Shown here: piece after piece, positions 54,059-61,875 of the stretch
Layout of the letters: each line of letters starts with the position of its first letter
How positions within the stretch are numbered: the stretch's first letter is position 1
DNA from: Flavobacteriaceae bacterium UBA3339
GTDB lineage: Bacteria > Bacteroidota > Bacteroidia > Flavobacteriales > Flavobacteriaceae
Assembly (NCBI GenBank): GCA_002360925.1
Contig: DERN01000007.1
Coordinates: forward strand, 1 to 64,000
Direction of reading: 5' to 3'
DNA length: 64,000 nucleotides
Translations under genes and position numbers: made by a program
Notes under the pieces: generated by a model
What the model was told of the DNA's origin: nothing
What the model saw: the letters and a program-made list of their open reading frames with translations, nothing else
Databases searched by the model: none

Positions 54059-55278
54059 TACTGCATTATTTCGTTAAGTAATCTTTGTTTCTCTTTCTCG
54101 TCAAATCCTAATTCAGATGCTATCTTAAGGTTTTCAAGTGCTGTTTTTCTGCTCGTTTCAAGCTCGCTTTTTGCGCTTTGATAAGCTGGTAAATGTTTCC
54201 ATGTGATTTGCAAATCTTCTAAACCCCAACTTTCCATAAAATGCGCTACTAGCATGTCTCCTAACGGTTGTAAAGCAGTAGAAATAAACTTTACAAAGGC
54301 TTTGTCTTGATTCTCGAATGTTGCTCCACCACTTAAATAAGCTTCTGAGACATCTTTAGGAATACCTAACATTTTACCGATTATGAAATATTGAGTCAAA
54401 AATGTTTCATCTAGCTTTAGATTTGCTAAACTCTTTACAAACGGCTCTATGTTTAAAGGCGATTTTGAAACCGTAACCTCTTTTCTTGAAGCTATTTTTT
54501 GCTCTACATCCTTTTTTTCAACATCTCCCATTGTTGGGAAGTCGTTTAAATTTTGCTTATCTGATTTTGCAGAAACGCCAAACTTTTGAGTGTACTTTAA
54601 ATTTGTTCCTAATGAATCTAGCGCGCTATCTGAATTAGCTATAATTTTATAAAGAGCGTCTAAAAAACTATCCCCTTCATACCAATTACCGCTCAATCCG
54701 TTAGAAAGAGAGAAAAATGGCTTTATATGTTTCAATTGAATTTCTTTCTTGGATCCATTTGGTTGATGATAAACGACGTTTGACTTCATTAGATCTCTAT
54801 ACTCCTTATCTCCTTCTACTAATCCTCCTAAAGCTTTCTTTTGATTTGTAGTAAATTCTAACCTATGAGGATGCAGCCAGTACAATTGATCTTTATCGCT
54901 TGCGGTATTAGCTGTTGTAGGATCATATAAATATGCGGTTCCCATGTTAACCCAATAGTAGTAATCCTTAAAAAACTGCTCCCATGACTGAAAGTAGTTC
55001 GGTTTTTTTCTTATTGTGTAAAGGAAATCTGTTTGTTGAAGAATATTGTTTTTAAACGAATGAATACGCCCTAAAGAACCTAAATCAGATATTAATCGAA
55101 AGTTAATCAATACAGCAGGATGATCCATTACAGCATTGAAACGCTGTTGAGCTGTTTTGATTTTGTTAGCTTTCGATATATTAGAGAATATCTGATTAAA
55201 CCAATTACCTGCTGAATCTCTCTCTATTGATTCGGGTTGATAATAACGTCCGAAACTTAAATTAATATTAAATCCCAT
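54058..55278 (-). CDS. Phage portal protein
   Basis: 406 residues. HPAVLINFRLISDLGSLGR, WEQFFKDYYYWVNMGTAYLY and a helical C-terminal half match HK97-type portals, which form the dodecameric gate for DNA. Near 260-310 the KKDVEQKIASRKEVTV and GIPKDVSEAYLSG segments fit the wing and clip. A TATATTTG box (complement 55283-55290) lies right before the start. Confidence 0.8.
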   Translation of the reverse strand: MGFNINLSFGRYYQPESIERDSAGNWFNQIFSNISKANKIKTAQQRFNAVMDHPAVLINFRLISDLGSLGRIHSFKNNILQQTDFLYTIRKKPNYFQSWEQFFKDYYYWVNMGTAYLYDPTTANTASDKDQLYWLHPHRLEFTTNQKKALGGLVEGDKEYRDLMKSNVVYHQPNGSKKEIQLKHIKPFFSLSNGLSGNWYEGDSFLDALYKIIANSDSALDSLGTNLKYTQKFGVSAKSDKQNLNDFPTMGDVEKKDVEQKIASRKEVTVSKSPLNIEPFVKSLANLKLDETFLTQYFIIGKMLGIPKDVSEAYLSGGATFENQDKAFVKFISTALQPLGDMLVAHFMESWGLEDLQITWKHLPAYQSAKSELETSRKTALENLKIASELGFDEKEKQRLLNEIMQ

Positions 55279-55341
55279 ATAACAAATATAGACACTTGTT
55301 ATAGAAACATAAAATATAATAGATAGAAGTTATTAGAATGG

Positions 55342-55368
55342 AATAAAATAAAAAAACACCTATTTAGG
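55342..55368 (-). terminator. Terminator spanning the stop of the 64-aa gene
   Basis: Minus strand GCACCT-AAAT-AGGTG then seven T, including the stop codon. It separates the terminase genes from the portal gene and may tune their levels. Confidence 0.65.
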
Positions 55369-55554
55369 TGCTTCTGGTAAGTCTGTTATGTCCGCCCAAT
55401 GCGATACCATTCGTGCTGTTATCTTTGTATTTCTTTCCGGATCCCAATGGATAACATAAGTTTTATTGTGATGATGCAATGCAAAATAATAGCATCCGGA
55501 TTGTTTTGGTAAGTCCTTTTTTGAGGTGACTGTATTCCATTTAATCTTCTTCAT
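55360..55554 (-). CDS. Small phage protein, 64 aa (DUF551-like)
   Basis: The start and HHHNKTYVIHWDPERN, with a final HWADITDLPEAPK, recall the DUF551 pattern in which a strand ends in a HWxxLP motif. Located between TerL and portal. Function unknown. Confidence 0.5.
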   Translation of the reverse strand: MKKIKWNTVTSKKDLPKQSGCYYFALHHHNKTYVIHWDPERNTKITARMVSHWADITDLPEAPK

Positions 55555-55556
55555 GC

Positions 55557-57026
55557 TTATATAATTTTAATAATTCCTAGTTCTCTTAAAGTTGTTGCGA
55601 TGTACCTTGTCGGATCCATTGTATGATTGTTCACATCTTCCGGCTCTTCCAATTGCTCTCCTTTACGATCTAAAGCATAAGAATAGTTTTCTTGTTCGTA
55701 TTCAATATTTTTACTTTCTCGTGTATAATAAACTTCTAGTTTTGAAAGTAGGTCAATTCCATCTAAAATAGAGCCTTGAGGTTTATTTGCTGCTTTTGCA
55801 TATTCGTAACCAGCGCTTCGCAAAGCCTCTACTTTTGCAGGTCTGTTATTATCACAAATTACAGGGCGGTCTTTTTGTATTCCTAATTTATTAAACAACC
55901 ATACAACCAAACCTTCTGCGTGCTCTTTCATTATTTGATATCTTTCTGTGTCGCTTAAGTCTGCTAATATTCCGTTTTCTGATTTGTAATTTAATTCGTG
56001 TAGATATAGCTTTCCATCATCGTATTTAGCTTCTATAATTCCAAAAGGGTCTACTTTACCCCAGTCAACACCATACCAAACAGGCTTGTTAATCGATAGG
56101 TAATCACTATAATTTATAGGTTTCCATTTAAATATTCTATTCGGTCTTTCCGCCCCTATTCCCAGTCCGTATACTTGCCAATGGTAGTCAGATGCTGAAT
56201 TAGTATCTTCGTTGTAGACACATCTTTGCAACTCTTTTATCTGCCTTTTTGTAAAAAGCAGCTTGTTTTCTTCAAAATCGTATGATTTAGCATCTTTAAC
56301 CGTAATCAATCCGCTAACAACAACATCACTAAATTTTATTGATTGATATGATAACAATTGCCTTCTTGATTCTTCCGGACAAAAAGGATTATCTAAGAAA
56401 GTAGAATGAAGCGTTATAGTGTCTTTTCGTGCCTTATATCCATTTTTATTAATAAAATGTGCTTCTCTTGGGTTCCAATCGAAAAGTATTTGTTTGGTAC
56501 GTTGTAAAAGCTGTTTGAAAATTTCTTCGCTAAATGCGTATGGCTCGTTTATCCAAACTAAATCATTTGTCATACCCATTACTTTAACATCGCTGTCAAG
56601 TCCTGTAAATTGAATGACAGAATTTGTTTTCTTACATGTCCAAGTGTGCTTTTGTTTGTTGCGAATAAAGTATTTAGACAATTCTTCTTTCTGCATTAAC
56701 TTCAATGCTTCTGATAAAGGAATATCTCCGTTTTCTGCCTGCTTCATCCTCCCCATTGGGTCAGATATCCATTTGATCCAATCAACCTCTAGAATATCGT
56801 GACAGTCTTTAGCAACATCACGAATAACCGCAACGCTCTTAAAATGCTGCGAATAAACAAACATAAATATTACTTGGAAGTTACTCCAAGTCTTAGAGCT
56901 TCGAGAGCTACCCTCTTGACAGATGATTTTGTACTTAACAATAAACTTACCTTTGTCGTTTCTTATCCTTTCGTTTAAAGCTGTATAAGTGTCACTATAA
57001 ACCGTTGTCGCGTTAAAGTTAATCAT
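55557..57026 (-). CDS. Terminase large subunit (TerL)
   Basis: 489 residues, PBSX/terminase_3-like. Walker A is in QEGSSRSSKTW (about 37-47), Walker B and its Glu in NDLVWINEPYAF and the coupling motif in FDWNPREAHF. The nuclease starts with YGVDWGKVDPFGII and ends with ICDNNRPAKVEAL plus ILDGIDLL. It packs phage DNA into the head. It overlaps terS by 8 bases. Confidence 0.9.
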   Translation of the reverse strand: MINFNATTVYSDTYTALNERIRNDKGKFIVKYKIICQEGSSRSSKTWSNFQVIFMFVYSQHFKSVAVIRDVAKDCHDILEVDWIKWISDPMGRMKQAENGDIPLSEALKLMQKEELSKYFIRNKQKHTWTCKKTNSVIQFTGLDSDVKVMGMTNDLVWINEPYAFSEEIFKQLLQRTKQILFDWNPREAHFINKNGYKARKDTITLHSTFLDNPFCPEESRRQLLSYQSIKFSDVVVSGLITVKDAKSYDFEENKLLFTKRQIKELQRCVYNEDTNSASDYHWQVYGLGIGAERPNRIFKWKPINYSDYLSINKPVWYGVDWGKVDPFGIIEAKYDDGKLYLHELNYKSENGILADLSDTERYQIMKEHAEGLVVWLFNKLGIQKDRPVICDNNRPAKVEALRSAGYEYAKAANKPQGSILDGIDLLSKLEVYYTRESKNIEYEQENYSYALDRKGEQLEEPEDVNNHTMDPTRYIATTLRELGIIKII

Positions 57027-57510
57027 CGTCTTGGTTTTTATGGAAGATGTTTACATTAACGATATGATCATTAGACTCTTCTTCTGCTGGCTCTGGTTTA
57101 TCTCTCCATTTAGAAGGCTGACGGTTATTAAGCCAGAATTTTATTGCTCTATCGTTAGCGGGAACGGCTTGCGGAACTTCAACAACCTCTACTTTTTCAG
57201 ATTCTATTCTATTCCCTTTGTCGTCAAAATAAACATTTCGCGTTTTAAAAGCTTGATAAGCCGGTATTAATCGATCTTGCGCTGATTTGTATAATGAATT
57301 AACGATTTCCATGTCTGCAACAGTCTTCCCCGCGCGTATGGACTCAATAAAAGATTTGTGAGCGTTTTTCCAATTGTTAATTGTAGTTTCTGTAACGTTA
57401 AAAAAATCAGCAAGTTCTTTATCGGTTGCGCCCAATAAGCAAAGCTTACGAGCTTGTTCGTCGTATTCTTTTTTATACCTTGAGGGTCTGCCTTGCGCTT
57501 TCTTAGCCAT
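57019..57510 (-). CDS. Terminase small subunit (TerS)
   Basis: 163 residues. Residues 10-60 are a helix-turn-helix (CLLGATDKELADFFNVTETTINNWKNAH) and then a helical oligomerisation part. Recognises phage DNA and activates TerL. The C-terminal tail is acidic. A putative leader with its own promoter and hairpin lies upstream. Confidence 0.85.
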   Translation of the reverse strand: MAKKAQGRPSRYKKEYDEQARKLCLLGATDKELADFFNVTETTINNWKNAHKSFIESIRAGKTVADMEIVNSLYKSAQDRLIPAYQAFKTRNVYFDDKGNRIESEKVEVVEVPQAVPANDRAIKFWLNNRQPSKWRDKPEPAEEESNDHIVNVNIFHKNQDDD

Positions 57511-57587
57511 TATAAATAGAACTTATTGAAACAAAAATAACAATAGTATTCTACTATTAAAAATACAGTTATTAGAAAATAAGGCAT

Positions 57588-57685
57588 AAAAAAGAGAGAC
57601 TACTTAAAATCTCTCTTTTAAAAAGGTTCCCACCACAGGAGCCAAGCGTATTAAATTTTGTAATTTTTTCTACATTTCAAATATA
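57588..57685 (-). promoter_or_regulatory. Promoter, conserved-looking motif and terminator in the terS leader
   Basis: Minus strand: TATATTTG (complement 57678-57685), about 30 A/T-rich bases, the GC-rich element GGCTCCTGTGGTGGGAACC (57627-57645), then a hairpin AAAAGAGAGA / TCTCTCTTTT with A/T-runs (57588-57621). The hairpin is a terminator placed before terS, so the late operon might be controlled by attenuation or antitermination. Confidence 0.5.
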
Positions 57686-57739
57686 GCTCTATTTCTGTTT
57701 GGGTTTTTAAAAAGTTATTAGAATGGGAATGTTTTAGAA

Positions 57740-58255
57740 TTATCTGTTCTTATCATACACAACAGTAACAATTACCTCTGATTTCTTAGGTTGTGTGATT
57801 TTTAATTCATAGTTTTTAAATGTCCACCAACGAATTGGGATATAACTTCTTTTTGCTAAATAATCTTGTTTTCTATATTCTTTAGCGAAAAAGGTATCTT
57901 CTCCGAAAACATTATAAAACTTATCTACAATGACCTTTATTTTTCGTTCGGTTTGATTCTTGTAATAAACCGCATATGTTTTAATGCCGTCTGTTTTATC
58001 TTGTAATTGAGTGTATATAATCTCTCCGTCTTTCTCATAGTAAGAAGATGATTTAAATTCTACATTATACACTTCATCTCCAAAATCTAAATCTTTAAAA
58101 TTATCCTCCATCTCATCGTGTCTTTTGTCAAGTGGATTAATATCCAGATCACTTAACTTTTTTGAAATGACAGAAACAGGAATTCTACGTGTGTGCGGTT
58201 CTGTTGGGTCTTGCGACTCAAATAGATTTCCAAATATTTTTTTAAAGAGGTTCAT
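57740..58255 (-). CDS. Uncharacterised cassette protein with MxxFFKxIFG-like start, 171 aa
   Basis: Starts MNLFKKIFGNLFESQDP; the next gene starts MKNFFKSIFGESQP. The rest is soluble, with a beta-rich second half (YAVYYKNQTERKIKVIVDKF, VIVTVVYDKNR). No known domain. Placed between the repressor and the terminase leader in the same direction as both, like prophage moron genes. Confidence 0.55.
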   Translation of the reverse strand: MNLFKKIFGNLFESQDPTEPHTRRIPVSVISKKLSDLDINPLDKRHDEMEDNFKDLDFGDEVYNVEFKSSSYYEKDGEIIYTQLQDKTDGIKTYAVYYKNQTERKIKVIVDKFYNVFGEDTFFAKEYRKQDYLAKRSYIPIRWWTFKNYELKITQPKKSEVIVTVVYDKNR

Positions 58256-58267
58256 GTTGTTAAATAT

Positions 58268-58915
58268 TTAAAAATCATTTTCATACTTTCTATCAAGATG
58301 TTCGACAAGTTCTTTCATCAGATCTCCGTGTTCAAAAACAATCTCTACTTCTAAAAGGTTATTGATCAACAAAGAGATGGAGTCTTTATTCTCTGTATTT
58401 CCAAAAAACCAATACGAGGAGAATGTGATTAATCCATTTTCAATACCTTGTAGTGTATATCCATCATCTTTAAAGTAAGGTTCTTCATAATACTCAAAAG
58501 CATTATGAGCTTTACGGTATTTGTTCTCAATTCTTTCTTTTAATTCATTATATAAATTAAAAACATGAGCTTCTAAAGTAGGCTTTAAGTAATAAGCTGA
58601 TTTGCATAATTTATTATTTGTGAATAAGAAAAGTGCTGCTTCAGTTTTTTTTCCAACAAATTCTAAATTATCATAAAAGACACCGTTGTCTATATTTGTT
58701 TCTGATCTAATCCCTCCTTTTGATTCCAATATAGAATTTAACTCCTCTCTGCTAATTCCAAATTCTATTCCTAAACCTGCATTAATATCTTCTATGGTGT
58801 CAAGGTTTGTGTTATTTTCTAATACAGGATTATTATCTTTATTACACATGGAGTGATCTTTTGAAGTTTCTATAGGTTGACTTTCTCCAAAAATAGATTT
58901 AAAAAAATTTTTCAT
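58268..58915 (-). CDS. Uncharacterised cassette protein, 215 aa
   Basis: I start it at 58915 (MKNFFKSIFGESQP), matching its neighbour's N-terminus. An upstream ATG at 58951 adds 12 residues. It has an acidic linker (30-60), then an alpha-beta domain with GISREELNSILESKGGI and FSSYWFFGNTENKDSISLL. One Cys pair is far apart. No known domain. It may be an immunity or exclusion protein by position only. Confidence 0.55.
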   Translation of the reverse strand: MKNFFKSIFGESQPIETSKDHSMCNKDNNPVLENNTNLDTIEDINAGLGIEFGISREELNSILESKGGIRSETNIDNGVFYDNLEFVGKKTEAALFLFTNNKLCKSAYYLKPTLEAHVFNLYNELKERIENKYRKAHNAFEYYEEPYFKDDGYTLQGIENGLITFSSYWFFGNTENKDSISLLINNLLEVEIVFEHGDLMKELVEHLDRKYENDF

Positions 58916-58931
58916 ATCAGGGTCTTTTAGA

Positions 58932-59147
58932 TTAATCTTCACAACCAACATACACAGCTTCTGGAGCGCCTGTTTCTTTCAAAGGCTGTCCTGTTTCGCA
59001 ATCTATAGGCATGTTTTCAAAATAGAAATAAGTTTCTCTATCAGGAGATTTGTATTTTGCGTTTTTGCAAATACATTCCTTATCATCGTCTTTATCACAT
59101 GAAGATAAAGAAATAGCTAAAAAGCTTAATAGTAGTAGTTTTTTCAT
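58932..59147 (-). CDS. Prophage lipoprotein with the CxC/DCE pattern, 71 aa
   Basis: MKKLLLLSFLAISLSSCDKD is a lipoprotein signal. After it come CIC, DCET and a final VGCED. The host lipoprotein at 22031-22228 has the same cysteine plan and similar spacing. It overlaps the next lipoprotein gene by 4 bases. Superinfection exclusion by envelope lipoproteins is known in other phages; here it is only an idea. Confidence 0.65.
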   Translation of the reverse strand: MKKLLLLSFLAISLSSCDKDDDKECICKNAKYKSPDRETYFYFENMPIDCETGQPLKETGAPEAVYVGCED

Positions 59148-59653
59148 TTTTTATATTTATTGGATATTTCAAAATAACAATCAGCGGTTTTTTGAAGGTC
59201 GTTTTGGGAATCTTCGTTTATGTAGAAATCTATATAATCTCCATATGTTTTTATTCTAAAACCTTTTAACTTTTTGTTTTTAAATTCTGATATGAAAGGG
59301 CGCTCTATAAGTAAATGCCCTCTACAGTTTGGTTCGTTTTTGACAAAATACTCTGTTGTTGAATTGTCAGTGTATAAGAAAATTATTTTTGTATTTTGTT
59401 CAGAACATAAAGATTTTATTAACTCAATTTCAACATAATAAAGTTTTAAATCTAAAGAACTGAAAAGTATTTTTCCGTATGTTTTATTATCGTTATCTTT
59501 TAACGAAACATGCTTACTTTCATATAATGTCCTATTTTCAAACTCATCAGTATTTTCATAAAAATAATATTTACACGGCAACTCAGTGTTATCTTTTTTT
59601 TCCTTACATGCACTTAAGGTTATTAGCAAGAAAAACAGCAGGAATTTATTCAT
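59144..59653 (-). CDS. Second prophage lipoprotein, 169 aa
   Basis: MNKFLLFFLLITLSACKEKK is a clear lipoprotein signal. The mature part is beta-rich, with an NTKIIFLYTDNSTTEYFVKNE block and one Cys near 120. No family recognised. It is the first gene downstream of the repressor and is coupled to the small lipoprotein by ATGA. Confidence 0.6.
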   Translation of the reverse strand: MNKFLLFFLLITLSACKEKKDNTELPCKYYFYENTDEFENRTLYESKHVSLKDNDNKTYGKILFSSLDLKLYYVEIELIKSLCSEQNTKIIFLYTDNSTTEYFVKNEPNCRGHLLIERPFISEFKNKKLKGFRIKTYGDYIDFYINEDSQNDLQKTADCYFEISNKYKK

Positions 59654-59734
59654 AAGTTTATAAATTAAAAAGTTCGTTTTTAAAATTATAAGTTTAATTA
59701 ATAATTATTTTACGGGTTTCCGCATTTTTTAAAA

Positions 59735-60421
59735 CTATAATTGATTCCGTTTAATCTTTCCTTTAACTATATATAAAAATAATATATCTTTTTTATTTAC
59801 AACAGTATCGCCTCTGTAATTTGGGTTCGATGATCGTAAAATAATCTTACTATCGTCTTCGTGAAAATGAAGCTGTTTAACGGTTTTCATATCGTTTGCA
59901 TTCGCATTTGTGACTACAAAATAAGCCTCTCCCCATTGTATTACATCAAAATTAAATATTCTTTTTACCGCAATAATATCTCCGGAGCAATACGCAGGAT
60001 ACATACTATCTCCTACTACATTAACATAAGCGCTACAATCATTAAAATGTTCATAGTCTATATAAAACGTAGGCTTTTCGGCGTAATCGCTAAAGCTTGT
60101 TGTAATGGTGGCTGTTCCATCTATGTTTTCATAATATGGTACACCATGAAACTCTTTGTTTTTAGCAATGCTAGTTTTCTGTTCAGTTTCTTTATTGTTT
60201 GCAATTAGCTCTTTATTTTCTTCGTTTGCCGCCTCATACTTGTTAGTTATATAACTAATTATAGTTTCTAAAGTTGGTTTCTGAGGCTTTTTGGTAATTC
60301 CATTTATTATCTTCTGAACTCCTACAGCGCTTAAATGCGTAAAACTCTCTATTTCATATGCTGTAACTCCGTGTTTTTCAATTAAAACTAAAGCTTTCTC
60401 TAGTAATGTCGTGTCATTCAT
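59735..60421 (-). CDS. Phage repressor, HTH plus S24 peptidase-like domain
   Basis: 228 residues. HTH about 10-50 (YEIESFTHLSAVGVQKIINGI). The S24-like domain starts near 120, with the serine in VVGDSMYPAYCSGD (about 136) and the lysine in MKTVKQLHF (about 180). Such CI-like repressors hold the phage dormant and cleave themselves after RecA activation. A clear Ala-Gly or Cys-Gly cleavage bond was not found. Divergent from the early genes, with palindromes between. Confidence 0.88.
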   Translation of the reverse strand: MNDTTLLEKALVLIEKHGVTAYEIESFTHLSAVGVQKIINGITKKPQKPTLETIISYITNKYEAANEENKELIANNKETEQKTSIAKNKEFHGVPYYENIDGTATITTSFSDYAEKPTFYIDYEHFNDCSAYVNVVGDSMYPAYCSGDIIAVKRIFNFDVIQWGEAYFVVTNANANDMKTVKQLHFHEDDSKIILRSSNPNYRGDTVVNKKDILFLYIVKGKIKRNQL

Positions 60422-60460
60422 CTGTGGTGGTTTTATTTAGAATCAATACAAATTAATGTA

Positions 60461-60518
60461 TTTTATATAACTTTTTATATAAAATAATTTTATTGTTATA
60501 TAACTTGTTATACATTTG
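60461..60518. promoter_or_regulatory. Repressor operators and early promoter
   Basis: The dyad TATAAC-TT-GTTATA at 60499-60512 overlaps a GTTATATAAC palindrome (60495-60504). More AT half-sites of the same kind lie at 60464-60480. The box TACATTTG at 60511-60518 faces the early genes and is partly covered by the dyad, so a repressor bound there would block it. Confidence 0.6.
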
Positions 60519-60524
60519 TCATGT

Positions 60525-60808
60525 AATTAATTCAAACATTATACCAAAGGTAGCAAAAAGTTTGAATTGTTAAAGTACATTGACATATTGCCGAGATTAA
60601 AGAAAAAGGATGCGATGCGCTCGGCTCGTAGTCTTACCAAAGCGAGTGTACTCATGCACCGTGCAAACCAATGGTAAGTGAGTTTTACGAAAAGTATTTC
60701 TCATTAAAAAAATATACTCATCAACTATACATATTCGAAATTCCACATAATTGCATTTTTAGAGATTGAACAAAAAAAGACTGGTTTTAAAAAAATCGGT
60801 CTTTTTTT
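60525..60808 (+). ncRNA. Candidate structured phage RNA
   Basis: Between the early promoter and a strong terminator there is no credible gene but several paired blocks. They are AATTCAAAC/GTTTGAATT (60529, 60560), GCCGAG/CTCGGC (60590, 60620), CTTACCA/TGGTAAG (60633, 60672), TGCACCGTGCA (60655-60665) and ACTCA/TGAGT (60650, 60679), the last forming a pseudoknot with the stem before it. The block 60590-60680 is much richer in G and C than its surroundings. No known RNA class recognised. Confidence 0.5.
60772..60808 (+). terminator. Strong terminator before the tRNA-like element
   Basis: AAAAAAAGAC and GTCTTTTTTT form a 10-bp stem with a T-run of seven. It closes the structured RNA. Confidence 0.85.
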
Positions 60809-60826
60809 ATGTGGATAATCAATATA

Positions 60827-60919
60827 TCCCGAAGTGGCGGAATTGGTAGACGCTACGTAGCTTTATGCGAGGTTAGATTAACCATATAATCGTACAGGTT
60901 CGAATCCTGTCTTCGGGAA
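60827..60919 (+). tRNA. tRNA-Leu-like element with abnormal anticodon arm
   Basis: Acceptor TCCCGAA pairs with TTCGGGA, the D-arm GGCGGAATTGGTAGACGC and the T-arm ACAGG-TTCGAAT-CCTGT are those of a tRNA-Leu, and a long variable arm GATTA-ACCATA-TAATC is present. The five bases where the anticodon stem should be (60855-60859) do not pair with 60867-60871. The only stem there is TAGCTT/AGGTTA around a 6-base loop, and no 7-base loop with U33 fits a Leu anticodon. It is about 9 bases longer than normal. Perhaps a decayed tRNA or a tRNA-like RNA. CCA is not encoded. Confidence 0.6.
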
Positions 60920-60963
60920 CTAAATCAAGTCATACAATTTTTAAAAGAAACTTGTGTTGTGTC

Positions 60964-60992
60964 AAACGCCTTAGACTTGGGGCGTTTTTTTT
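60964..60992 (+). terminator. Terminator after the tRNA-like element
   Basis: AAACGCC, ten-base loop, GGCGTTTTTTTT. It limits read-through from the tRNA into the early genes. Confidence 0.75.
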
Positions 60993-61017
60993 ATTTAAAA
61001 ACCTAAAAAATATAGAT

Positions 61018-61164
61018 ATGAACGGATTATCAATCGAGATTAAGAACATTTCAGGTAAATGGCTTATAAACGGAAAACAATACAGAGACTGTAATTCTTT
61101 AGTGCAGTCGTTTTTTGACGAATTTATTAAAGAGATGAATTATGGAGACAATAACGATCACTAA
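61018..61164 (+). CDS. Small early protein, 48 aa
   Basis: MNGLSIEIKNISGKWLINGK then a helix with many acidic residues. A start upstream at 60952 would run through the terminator hairpin, so I use 61018. It overlaps the next gene by 23 bases. Unknown function. Confidence 0.55.
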   Translation: MNGLSIEIKNISGKWLINGKQYRDCNSLVQSFFDEFIKEMNYGDNNDH

Positions 61165-61426
61165 AGAGCAAATTGAAGAGATTGTCTTAACGGCTACTGT
61201 AAAAGCAATAACGCATTTTCAAGGTATTTTAAAACCTGTTGAGGAACCTATAAAAATAAGCAGAAGTTACTCAATAACCGAAGCTTCTAAGCTTTTAGGT
61301 TATAAAGATAGAGGTTACGCATCAAAGCTTTATAGCAAAAAAGAAAGTAAGTTAAAGAAGATGCGAAACGGAAAGTTTACAGGCGCTTCTGTTAAGGCAG
61401 AATATGAAAGATTATACGGTGTTTAA
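61142..61426 (+). CDS. Excisionase-like HTH protein, 94 aa
   Basis: YSITEASKLLGYKDRGYASKLYSKKESKLKKM is the winged-helix pattern of MerR/excisionase-like (HTH_17) proteins, after a short helical start. Such proteins steer excision or regulate early genes. It is far from the integrase, which is unusual for Xis, so it could instead be a regulator. Confidence 0.6.
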   Translation: METITITKEQIEEIVLTATVKAITHFQGILKPVEEPIKISRSYSITEASKLLGYKDRGYASKLYSKKESKLKKMRNGKFTGASVKAEYERLYGV

Positions 61427-61451
61427 AAGAGTCTTGAAAGGCTCTTTTTTT
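61425..61451 (+). terminator. Terminator after the excisionase-like gene
   Basis: AAAAGAG-TCTTGAAAGG-CTCTTTT followed by T. Confidence 0.65.
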
Positions 61452-61464
61452 ATTATAAAAGCTT

Positions 61465-61857
61465 ATGACTAAAATAAAAGACAGGGTTAATAAGAAAATG
61501 ATTCTTATTCCTGATACAGAGGATATTTCGAGTATAAAGTTTAGAGATGCCAAATTTGAACAACTAATCAAAGAATCTAAACTAATTAGAAGATCCGTAA
61601 ACTATGTAGAATTCGAAAGCGTTACAGATTTCGGTTCAATTCGATTTATTGCAAACGACAGTAATAATTATAAGATAGAAATTCCGCTTGCTACAGCTAA
61701 GATATTTGACTTTGTTAATGATGCAGAACTGTCGAATTATCAAATCGATCGATTACAGCGCTTTGTACGCAATTGGATAGAAAACAATCCTTTCGAATAC
61801 GAAATTGAAAATACGTCAATTATTGATCCCTATACAAATTACTCGCTAACTACTTAA
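61465..61857 (+). CDS. Hypothetical early phage protein, 130 aa
   Basis: Not recognised. Basic start, mixed alpha-beta middle (FGSIRFIANDSNNYKIEIP), then a helix LQRFVRNWIENNPFEYEIEN. No cysteine, no membrane part. It lies directly before the SMC-like ATPase. Confidence 0.55.
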   Translation: MTKIKDRVNKKMILIPDTEDISSIKFRDAKFEQLIKESKLIRRSVNYVEFESVTDFGSIRFIANDSNNYKIEIPLATAKIFDFVNDAELSNYQIDRLQRFVRNWIENNPFEYEIENTSIIDPYTNYSLTT

Positions 61858-61875
61858 AATCTAAATCAAATCATT

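Noticed and set aside
58932..59653. Phage lipoproteins as holin or spanin
   Set aside because: Both lie upstream of the packaging genes and lack the paired layout and coiled-coil of spanins; no endolysin is near.
60605..60680. A 23-codon ORF (start MRCARLV) inside the structured phage stretch
   Set aside because: A short frame with no good initiation signal, and the same bases form paired stems. Structure explains the stretch better than coding.
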